From Pseudomonas poae (GTDB lineage Bacteria; Pseudomonadota; Gammaproteobacteria; Pseudomonadales; Pseudomonadaceae), in assembly GCF_001439785.1 (NCBI RefSeq), contig NZ_JYLI01000003.1:1-64000 (forward strand): 64,000 nt of DNA, in the 5' to 3' direction. This document shows, in pieces, positions 49,097 to 54,780 of the stretch. Under the pieces are notes generated by a model that worked only from the letters and a program-made list of their open reading frames with translations, was not told the DNA's origin and ran no database searches. The number at the start of each line of letters is the position of its first letter. Position 1 is the first letter of the stretch. Made by a program: the position numbers and the translations under genes.

Positions 49097-49246
49097 CGCC
49101 TATTGTTGAACGGGCCGTCAAACCCGGTCGCTGAATTTGCAGCGACGACCAGAGAGTAACGTCCGTTTTTTGAAAGTGCAACTGTGCAGATCACTTGCGG
49201 ATTTTTTCGATGCGGCATAAATTGATCAGGCATGTAGATTTACCTC

Positions 49247-49274
49247 AACGCCTCCGGTTGCCGCCGGGGGCGTT
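49247..49274. terminator. Hairpin after the 112-residue protein gene
   Basis: AACGCCTCCGG-TTGC-CGCCGGGGGCGTT forms a strong stem five bases after the minus-strand gene at 49279-49617. A T-rich tail exists only on the plus strand (TTTTCGTT), so efficiency on the minus strand is uncertain. Confidence 0.55.
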
Positions 49275-49278
49275 TTCG

Positions 49279-49617
49279 TTAGTGCTGGGAAGCGACACGA
49301 CTCAAGTTCATCCAGAACAGGTGATTGCCATGCCGAGAGTTCGTGAGCATGAGCTCAAGCGCAGTGACGTTGGCCCGGACACTCGGAATGAGCTGCTCGG
49401 TATCCTCAGCCGGGATCTCTTCTGGCGGCTCGATTGAAAGCATCACCCAATCGCGAGACGGCCAGATGAGAAGCATTACGTGGGCCCCTTTTGATATGGC
49501 GTCATCACGCAATGTGCGAAGGCGGTCTTGGCCTTTGGGAGTAACGTTGGGTAGGAGCCCGATACCGAGTAAATCGCCGGTGTCTAAATTCGTTTGTGGC
49601 AGAAAAATAGGAGTCAT
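49279..49617 (-). CDS. 112-residue protein of unknown function, coupled to alpA
   Basis: Starts MTPIFLPQTNLDTGDLLGIGLLP; soluble, with 'GAHVMLLIWPSRDWVMLSIEPPEEIP' in the middle. The ATG at 49617 overlaps the alpA stop (ATGA), so both are translated together. It lies between alpA and the immunity leader and may be a regulatory partner, but no family is recognised. Confidence 0.65.
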   Translation of the reverse strand: MTPIFLPQTNLDTGDLLGIGLLPNVTPKGQDRLRTLRDDAISKGAHVMLLIWPSRDWVMLSIEPPEEIPAEDTEQLIPSVRANVTALELMLTNSRHGNHLFWMNLSRVASQH

Positions 49618-49880
49618 GCCGCCACCCTGTCGCGAGCAGCGATGCGCGCGTGAGTCCAATCCAAAACTTCAGAAAGGACCCATGCGACGGGGGCCCCACG
49701 AGCGGTGCTGTCGGTGAGTTTTACTGCTTGTGGAAAGCCGCTTTCAGGCTGGCTCATGAGCTTGTAAATGGTGGGGCGGGCGAGGCCTACAATGGCCATT
49801 ACTTCAGTAACTCTTATCAACCTTGTTGCAGGCGCCAGATCTTTGATGTGTACCGTTTTGGAAGGGAGAGAGCTCGTCAT
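49614..49880 (-). CDS. AlpA-family transcriptional regulator
   Basis: An 88-residue MerR-like winged-helix protein of the phage AlpA family: 'LIRVTEVMAIVGLARPTIYKLMSQPESGFPQAVKLT' is the DNA-recognition helix-turn-helix and wing, followed by 'APVAWVLSEVLDWTHARIAARD'. In P4-like elements AlpA homologues control integrase/excision and early genes. The ATG at 49880 lies four bases from an inverted repeat (49884-49910), a likely self-operator. Its stop overlaps the next gene. Confidence 0.87.
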   Translation of the reverse strand: MTSSLPSKTVHIKDLAPATRLIRVTEVMAIVGLARPTIYKLMSQPESGFPQAVKLTDSTARGAPVAWVLSEVLDWTHARIAARDRVAA

Positions 49881-49883
49881 AGT

Positions 49884-49910
49884 CGTGCCTGTAAAGTGAA
49901 AGACAGGCAC
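49884..49910. promoter_or_regulatory. Inverted repeat upstream of alpA
   Basis: GTGCCTGT and ACAGGCAC, a perfect eight-base inverted repeat with an 11-base spacer, lie directly before the alpA start. A role as operator for AlpA or as a leader hairpin is inferred. Confidence 0.55.
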
Positions 49911-49922
49911 AGACTAAGAGGC

Positions 49923-49950
49923 AAAAAAAAAGCAAACATGGTTTGCTTTT
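49923..49950 (-). terminator. Intrinsic terminator downstream of the 303-residue protein gene
   Basis: On the minus strand AAGCAAAC-CAT-GTTTGCTT is followed by a run of nine T residues. It lies 18 bases after the stop at 49968 and separates that gene from alpA. Confidence 0.85.
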
Positions 49951-49967
49951 CTTCCACTGCGTAAAAA

Positions 49968-50879
49968 TTATCTTGGTAGAAAACCGCCTTTCTTTAGGTA
50001 TTTTCTTACGGTTGGTATAGAGCCCTTGCCCTGTTTAACGAGTATTTTGACAAGGTCGGCCGCTGATATTTTGGGGTCAACAGCGATTTGCTTTATTGCC
50101 GATTTGCTTATCTCTTCAAAAAGCTTTTTGGTGTTCTCTTGCTTCGCTGTCCCCGGCTTGCCGTTGGCTTTCCCGGCTGCTTTGCCCCTTTCCGACGCTT
50201 TTGCTGCAAATGCCTGATCGAGTGCAGTTCGCAGAAACCGAGATGCGATCAAGTCGTTTCTGAGGTTGTCCATGTGATCAGCTTCTTGGTACAGCGAAGC
50301 TAACATCAATGCTTTTGAGGTCTCGCCATACCGAATGGCGAACTCCTCCCGGGCCTCTATTTCAAGTTCGCTGCTACGTTCCCTTTCCCTTTTGAGGAGA
50401 GAAGCATACTGGGCGGCGTCAGTTAGCCTGATCTGCTCAACCAGATCATAGTCAAGGTCATAGAGACGCTGCTCTAGATTGAAAAGCCAGTTGCCAAGTG
50501 CCGTTACTGCCTCGACTGCCTGAATGAGCGCATAGGTTGCTACAAGCTGGGTGTCGCTGGCTGGGTGATTGATCCCTAGGACGCCTCGAATGACTCTAGG
50601 TAGTGAGGTCGCTTCGGAAAAACAAACGTGCTGATCAATCACGCTTCGAAGATGAAACATCTTCGTCGTAGTTGATTCTGCGCAGTCAGCATAGCGGCCG
50701 TCCTCTAGCCAGTAGGACATCGCGTTGTCGATGCAGTGAAACGCATCGCTAAAGCGTTCGGAGAATTGGTGATACAACGACAACGTGCGAACAGCGATTT
50801 CAACATCGTCGAGATCCCAAAGTAGACAGTCGACATCCACACCGGCGATTTCTAGTTCCACACCTGGCTCAATGTCCAT
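49968..50879 (-). CDS. 303-residue protein of unknown function between alpA and integrase
   Basis: A soluble, helix-rich protein. Residues 1-215 are acidic to neutral; about 225-250 is a Lys/Gly/Ala-rich linker ('ASERGKAAGKANGKPGTAKQ'); the C-terminal 50 residues ('ISAADLVKILVKQGKGSIPTVRKYLKKGGFLPR') look like a small basic helix-turn-helix DNA-binding domain. ATG at 50879 with GGAG upstream. It is flanked on its 5' side by the right iteron array and on its 3' side by a terminator, so it is a single-gene unit. Origin or operator binding is possible; no family recognised. Confidence 0.7.
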   Translation of the reverse strand: MDIEPGVELEIAGVDVDCLLWDLDDVEIAVRTLSLYHQFSERFSDAFHCIDNAMSYWLEDGRYADCAESTTTKMFHLRSVIDQHVCFSEATSLPRVIRGVLGINHPASDTQLVATYALIQAVEAVTALGNWLFNLEQRLYDLDYDLVEQIRLTDAAQYASLLKRERERSSELEIEAREEFAIRYGETSKALMLASLYQEADHMDNLRNDLIASRFLRTALDQAFAAKASERGKAAGKANGKPGTAKQENTKKLFEEISKSAIKQIAVDPKISAADLVKILVKQGKGSIPTVRKYLKKGGFLPR

Positions 50880-50973
50880 TTAGGTCTCCCCGACGCCCCG
50901 AAACCAGTAGGCTGTTACGGCGATTTTCGGATGGAAACTGCGATGCCTTCAGGTTTGCGGGAGTGGCCGTTCT

Positions 50974-51095
50974 GTAACACGACTCTTCTATGTAACACGT
51001 GGTGCTCAGAAGTTTTTCAGTGCGTGTAACGGTGAATATATTTAATAAAAACAATGATTTATAGGTTTTCGTAACGCGCGTAACACCTGTAACAC
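50974..51095. repeat. Right GTGTTAC iteron array, mirror image of the left one
   Basis: On the plus strand GTAACAC (complement of GTGTTAC) occurs at 50974, 50992, 51080 and 51089, with GTAACGC at 51071; the last three are exactly nine bases apart. An AT-rich stretch (51031-51070) lies between the pairs. Order and spacing match the left array (37275-37396) in inverse orientation. Confidence 0.65.
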
Positions 51096-51125
51096 CATTT
51101 TTGAAGGGGCTTAGGGTTAACGGCT

Positions 51126-52367
51126 TCACACGGCCTTCCCAAATTGACCCTGCACCACATTTCCGGCCTCTAGGGAATCAAGATGATCGGCGTACCACTG
51201 CATCATCTGCGAGCGTTGCTCAAGGTATTGAGCCTTGTTGTAAATCCCGCGGACACCTTGTGCCTTGTGGCTGAGTTGGGACTCGATATGGTCAGCAGGA
51301 TATCCGTGCTCGTTGAGGATCGTGCTGGCGATGTGGCGGAAGCCATGACCGGTCTGGCGCCCTTCGTAGCCAAGGCGTCTGAGTGCCATTAGGAACACGG
51401 TATCGCTGCGGGGTTTAGTGCGGTCGCTTCTACCTGGAAACAGGAGTTGGTAAGCGCCGGTGAGTTGCCGAAGCTCCAATAGTGCTTCGACTGCTTGAGT
51501 GCATAATGGTACCAGGTGCTCACGACCTTTCTTACGGCCCTTGCGCTCGACTGGAACGGTCCACAGCTTCTTGTCGAAATCGAACTCTACCCAATGTGCC
51601 TCTCGCAGTTCGCTGGGGCGTACAGCCATCAGGGTCAGTAGTCTTAGGCCGAGCTGAACATCTTTGGCATGTGGGTAGGAGCGTATCGCTCGAAGTAACC
51701 CCGGAAGTTCATCGGGGGAGACGTGGGCGTAATTCTCTGCCTTTCCCGAGGACAGAAATTTATGTACGCCTTCCAATGGGTTGTTGACGGCTCGGCCTGT
51801 CACGCGAGCCAGGTCATAGATATCTTTGCAATAAGCCCTCACACGGCTCATCTGTTCCAGAATCCCCTGACGTTCAAGCCCTCTCAATAGCTCCATCCAC
51901 TCAATCGACATGATAGAGGTGTAGGGGCGTTTACCGAGCGAGGGGAATACATGGCGTTCAAGTGCGCCAAGTATTCTTTTGGCCGTACCAGCATCCCACC
52001 CGCTTAGGCGAGACGTGTGCCACTCCCTTGCTAGTGCTTCAAAGGTGTCGTTGGCCGCATTGATCTCGGCGGCTTGGCGAGCTTTCTTGGAGGTGATTGG
52101 GTTCTTACCTTCCGATGCGTCAGCGCGTAGATCAGATGCTTTCTGCCTAGCGAAAGCGCCGCCCACTTCCGGGTAGCCACCAAGACCAAGCCATGACCAT
52201 TTGCCGTCTGGCTTCTTGTAGCGTAACTCCCAAGACTTTTGGCCGTTTGGCTTGACCCTGAAATAGAGCCCTGGGCTGTCTAGTTCGCGGTATGCCCCGG
52301 CCTCAGGCTCCAGGCTGGAAAGTGTAGTGTCAGCGAGAGGGCGCCGCTTGATATCTGTGCGTTTCAT
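51126..52367 (-). CDS. int: P4-type tyrosine integrase
   Basis: This 413-residue site-specific recombinase has an N-terminal DUF4102 arm-binding domain ('GLYFRVKPNGQKSWELRYKKPDGK', 'LGGYPEVGGAFARQKA'), a core-binding domain and the catalytic domain. Catalytic residues are visible: Arg in 'LMAVRPSELREAHW', His-x-x-Arg in 'GHGFRHIAST', His in 'LSHKA' and the Tyr nucleophile in 'GIYNKAQYLEQR'. It lies about 170 bases from tRNA-Met and should catalyse integration at the tRNA 3' end. Confidence 0.95.
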   Translation of the reverse strand: MKRTDIKRRPLADTTLSSLEPEAGAYRELDSPGLYFRVKPNGQKSWELRYKKPDGKWSWLGLGGYPEVGGAFARQKASDLRADASEGKNPITSKKARQAAEINAANDTFEALAREWHTSRLSGWDAGTAKRILGALERHVFPSLGKRPYTSIMSIEWMELLRGLERQGILEQMSRVRAYCKDIYDLARVTGRAVNNPLEGVHKFLSSGKAENYAHVSPDELPGLLRAIRSYPHAKDVQLGLRLLTLMAVRPSELREAHWVEFDFDKKLWTVPVERKGRKKGREHLVPLCTQAVEALLELRQLTGAYQLLFPGRSDRTKPRSDTVFLMALRRLGYEGRQTGHGFRHIASTILNEHGYPADHIESQLSHKAQGVRGIYNKAQYLEQRSQMMQWYADHLDSLEAGNVVQGQFGKAV

Positions 52368-52461
52368 CCTTGTATGCCTTCAGTTCAATTATTTATGAAG
52401 CATACACGTGGGCATACACGGTGGGGAAGGATAGGGGGAGATAGAGGTGGACAGCCAGAAA

Positions 52462-52492
52462 CAAGAAAGCCCGCACTAGGCGGGCTTCTTGA
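52462..52492 (-). terminator. Island-borne terminator replacing that of tRNA-Met
   Basis: On the minus strand AAGCCCGC-CTAG-TGCGGGCTT is followed by TCTTGTTTC. It lies just inside the right island end, downstream of tRNA-Met, whose own terminator was carried off to 36126-36161. Confidence 0.7.
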
Positions 52493-52528
52493 GGTGATTC
52501 ATAGACTCCTGTAGACGTCTATGGATCG

Positions 52529-52547
52529 GTACTTGGTGGCTACGCAG
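52529..52547. repeat. Right attachment site (attR), overlapping the tRNA 3' end
   Basis: Identical 19-base copy of 36162-36180. Fourteen bases (52534-52547) are the 3' end of tRNA-Met including CCA; five lie beyond it. Confidence 0.9.
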
Positions 52548-52610
52548 GGACTTGAACCCCGGACCCCAGCATTATGAATGCTATGCTCTAACCAACTGAG
52601 CTACGTAGCC
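52534..52610 (-). tRNA. tRNA-Met (CAT), elongator
   Basis: A 77-nucleotide tRNA starting GGCTACGTAGCTCAG with anticodon loop TTCATAA (CAT anticodon), T arm GGGGTTCAAGTCC and encoded CCA end. The G1-C72 pair and the sequence match the elongator type and not the initiator, which has a mismatched 1-72 pair. It is the integration target of the island and remains intact. Confidence 0.97.
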
Positions 52611-52621
52611 AAGTGGCGCGC

Positions 52622-52650
52622 ATTATTCGCGCAGAACGAGAATGCGTCAA
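52622..52650 (-). promoter_or_regulatory. Promoter of tRNA-Met
   Basis: On the minus strand TTGACG (52645-52650) and AATAAT (52622-52627) are separated by 17 bases, placing the transcript start a few bases before the tRNA. Confidence 0.8.
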
Positions 52651-52866
52651 GCACTTTTGTTGAGATTTTTTCTACGCTTTCAATTGTTTAACCGGAGCTG
52701 CCGTTGTTGAAGACGGGCGATCGGGGGGGCGCGATGATCAAGCAGGGTGGCTGACGCGCGGTAACCGTCCAGGCGTTACTAGTCAGGCGTCTTCGAAGAC
52801 GAGGCGAGGGCGGGGAGAATTGGAGGGGCGTTCTGAAAGAAGTCTGTCCTGTGCTCTAAACATTCG

Positions 52867-52893
52867 GTTGGGCAGATATCCCTGCCGCCCAAC
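52867..52893. terminator. Stem-loop downstream of hrpL
   Basis: GTTGGGCAG and CTGCCGCCCAAC pair around a short loop 17 bases after the hrpL stop. It lacks a T-tract, so it may only stabilise the transcript. The stretch 52651-52866 holds no gene that I can support. Confidence 0.5.
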
Positions 52894-52909
52894 GCTTGCT
52901 CCCAGGCGC

Positions 52910-53461
52910 TTACGGTTGAAGCGGGTTATGCGTGACGCGCTTAAGCTGTTCGCGCGCGCGCGACAGGCGTGAACGAACGGTGCCGATAGGGATGTCCAAC
53001 ACGTTGGCAGTGTCCTGATAGCTGCCGTCGGTCTCCAGTGAGGCGTATAACGTCTTGCGCATTTCTGCAGGCAGGTGGTCGATGGCGCTCAGGGTTTTCT
53101 CCAGTCTGCGGTTGATCTCGAACTCCCAATCCAGGTTCTTGTTTTCCTCCTGTCCATGCCACAGCGATTCATCGAATTCGCAATGCACCGGTTTGGCATA
53201 GAGGCGTCGGAAGTGGTTGCGGACAAGGTTCTGTGCAATCCCGCACATCCAGGTGCTGAGGCTCGCCTGGCCACTGAAGCGTTCCCTGTTGCGCCAGGCC
53301 TCAAGATAGGTGAGTTGCAGGATATCGTCGGCATCTTCGGGGTTGAGTACGCGTTTGTGGATAAAACGTCGGAGTTTTTTCTGCTGGTCGTCCGTCAGTT
53401 GGAGCATGAATTGAGGCGAGTTGCCAACGAGCTGCGCTAAAGCTTCAATAGGGATATTCAC
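52910..53461 (-). CDS. hrpL: HrpL/RspL, ECF sigma factor of the type III secretion genes
   Basis: This 183-residue ECF sigma factor has region 2 at about residues 25-90 ('LNPEDADDILQLTYLEAWRNRERF') and region 4 at about 125-178 ('DTANVLDIPIGTVRSRLSRAREQL'). HrpL directs RNA polymerase to hrp-box promoters (GGAACC-N15/16-CCAC). One such box lies in front of the divergent hrpJ operon. Its own promoter is of the sigma-54 type (53515-53530), as for P. syringae hrpL. In P. fluorescens SBW25 the orthologue is called rspL. Confidence 0.9.
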   Translation of the reverse strand: MNIPIEALAQLVGNSPQFMLQLTDDQQKKLRRFIHKRVLNPEDADDILQLTYLEAWRNRERFSGQASLSTWMCGIAQNLVRNHFRRLYAKPVHCEFDESLWHGQEENKNLDWEFEINRRLEKTLSAIDHLPAEMRKTLYASLETDGSYQDTANVLDIPIGTVRSRLSRAREQLKRVTHNPLQP

Positions 53462-53514
53462 GATTTTTTCCTCAGGGTAGACGCTATCGAAAAAATTTCG
53501 ACGGAAACCCCTTT

Positions 53515-53530
53515 AGCACTGGCTGTGCCA
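53515..53530 (-). promoter_or_regulatory. Sigma-54 promoter of hrpL
   Basis: On the minus strand TGGCACAGCCAGTGCT has the invariant GG and GC elements ten bases apart, matching TGGCACG-N4-TTGCW. The expected transcript start is about 40 bases before the hrpL ATG. An HrpRS/RspR-type enhancer-binding protein should act here; its gene is not in the window. Confidence 0.8.
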
Positions 53531-53664
53531 AGCGAAAAAAATCCTCAACCTTATGATTTATATAGATAAATATATTGAAATGCGGCGATTTTGCGCAGTA
53601 ATTTGCAAAACGCGCCGATGGTTTGTGCCGGTATTGTCAAAGGTGTCGATGTACACATTTTGAT

Positions 53665-53693
53665 GGAACCGCATGGGCGAGCGTCGCCACACA
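53665..53693 (+). promoter_or_regulatory. hrp box promoter of the hrpJ operon
   Basis: GGAACC (53665-53670), a 16-base spacer and CCACACA (53687-53693) match the HrpL-dependent consensus exactly. It lies 25 bases before the hrpJ start. Confidence 0.93.
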
Positions 53694-53718
53694 GGGGGCA
53701 CACTCTTCCTGTATTGGC

Positions 53719-54780
53719 ATGCCCATGAAAGTCGAATTTCCCAAAGATGTGTCCTCCGCCCGGCATCTTGATCCATCCGCCACTGCGGCGGTTTCTGCGC
53801 CCGCACCGGCCAAGGTCGATGAGCTTGCTCAAATCTTTGACCGGGAAGTGCTCGCTGGCAACGGCGCCATGCGGGCGACGGCGATACGCATTCCTCCCTC
53901 CGAACAGCTGACGCAGCTTTACGATCAGTTGGGTTATCCGGCCCAGGAGTCGTTGGCGGCCATTTCGCGGCGGTTCAGGCACCAGTTGCAGCACAACGTC
54001 AGTGTCGACAAGTGGGTGGAGCTTGCCGAAGGAGACCCCGCCCGTGCGTTCGTGGTGCTCAAGCACTTGGAAGTCCAGTTGGACAGTGAGGCGCGTCCTT
54101 CCGAAGCCGCCAAGGCGCGCGATGCCATTGCGCTGCTGTCGGTCGGTTTCAAAGGGGAAATCCAGGCGGGCCTTGCATTCGCCGGTACGCTGCTGGAGTC
54201 AGGGGGTGATCCACAAGAGCGCCAGGCCCTGCGCGCGCTCTACTATGCCAGCATCGCCACACGCCAATCGCTGGCCACGATCATGCAGGCCCTGCTGGGG
54301 GCATACGGTGGCGATACGTTTTCCGCCCGGCTCGGCAATATGCGCAAAGCCCTGGCTGACGACATCGCGGCCCTGGTTTCATCAATGACCACACCACGGC
54401 TGCGCACCTTGTTGCTGGCCCTGCAAAGTTGTGGGCAGCTGGGCACGGTATTAGCCAGTTGCCATGCGTTGATCGAGCGACTGGGCATCGATCACGACGC
54501 CGTAAGCCTTCTGCAGCGTCTGCTGGGATACGCCGGCAGCGGTATCGATGCGGGTGAAATCCTGCGGCTTGGGCATGATCTTGGCCATAACCCGAGCCTG
54601 CGGCAGGTGGTGCTTCTCAATGCACTGTATCCGCTGATGCGCGATTTGCCCTTGGCGCTGTGGCCGGACAGTCGAGTGCGGCAGAACGCCCTGGACTGCT
54701 TTATCGCAGTGATGGGCGAGCTGGAGCGCAGTGAGCGCAAACCCTCACGTTTTGCCGGTGATTTGGGGGCGCTGGCGTGA
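53719..54780 (+). CDS. hrpJ: HrpJ, type III secretion gatekeeper (SctW)
   Basis: This helical protein of about 353 residues belongs to the YopN/MxiC/HrpJ gatekeepers, which set the order of translocator and effector secretion. An N-terminal unstructured secretion signal (residues 1-35, rich in Ala, Pro and Ser) is followed by the HrpJ domain. Starts upstream of 53719 are excluded because the hrp box and transcript start lie at 53665-53700; ATGs at 53719 and 53725 both remain possible. First gene of the operon; its stop overlaps hrcV. Confidence 0.88.
   Translation: MPMKVEFPKDVSSARHLDPSATAAVSAPAPAKVDELAQIFDREVLAGNGAMRATAIRIPPSEQLTQLYDQLGYPAQESLAAISRRFRHQLQHNVSVDKWVELAEGDPARAFVVLKHLEVQLDSEARPSEAAKARDAIALLSVGFKGEIQAGLAFAGTLLESGGDPQERQALRALYYASIATRQSLATIMQALLGAYGGDTFSARLGNMRKALADDIAALVSSMTTPRLRTLLLALQSCGQLGTVLASCHALIERLGIDHDAVSLLQRLLGYAGSGIDAGEILRLGHDLGHNPSLRQVVLLNALYPLMRDLPLALWPDSRVRQNALDCFIAVMGELERSERKPSRFAGDLGALA

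Larger units (their letters stand above)
48906..49181 (-). promoter_or_regulatory. P4-like immunity leader of the primase operon
   Basis: Reading leftward: a promoter with -35 TTGCAC (49176-49181), a 17-base spacer and -10 TACTCT (49153-49158); target boxes GTTTGACGG (49115-49123) and ACAATAGG (49099-49106); a terminator (49060-49096); the C4-like RNA (48964-49038); then a second pair GTTTGACGG (48945-48953) and ACAATAGGA (48916-48924) overlapping the AGGAG ribosome binding site. A nine-base inverted repeat (48930-48938 with 48962-48970) competes with the closing stem of the RNA. The plan is that of the phage P4 immunity leader. Confidence 0.75.
36162..52547. mobile_element. P4-type integrative element (genomic island) in tRNA-Met
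   Basis: About 16.4 kb bounded by the direct repeat GTACTTGGTGGCTACGCAG (36162-36180 and 52529-52547), the right copy overlapping the 3' end of tRNA-Met(CAT). A P4-type integrase lies next to the tRNA. The backbone (44.1-52.4 kb) has AlpA, a C4-like RNA leader, a DUF927 primase-helicase operon and GTGTTAC iterons. The left part holds sensory cargo and AT-rich noncoding DNA. No phage structural, packaging or conjugation gene was recognised, so it is satellite-like. Codon choice is visibly less GC-biased in the cargo than in the flanks. Confidence 0.9.

Noticed and set aside
48466..49233. 255-codon minus-strand frame
   Set aside because: Its first 160 codons run through the promoter leader, terminator and C4-like RNA; only the last 94 codons from the ATG at 48750 are credible.
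53623..53718. N-terminal extension of hrpJ
   Set aside because: It lies across the hrp box, so it would be upstream of the transcript start.
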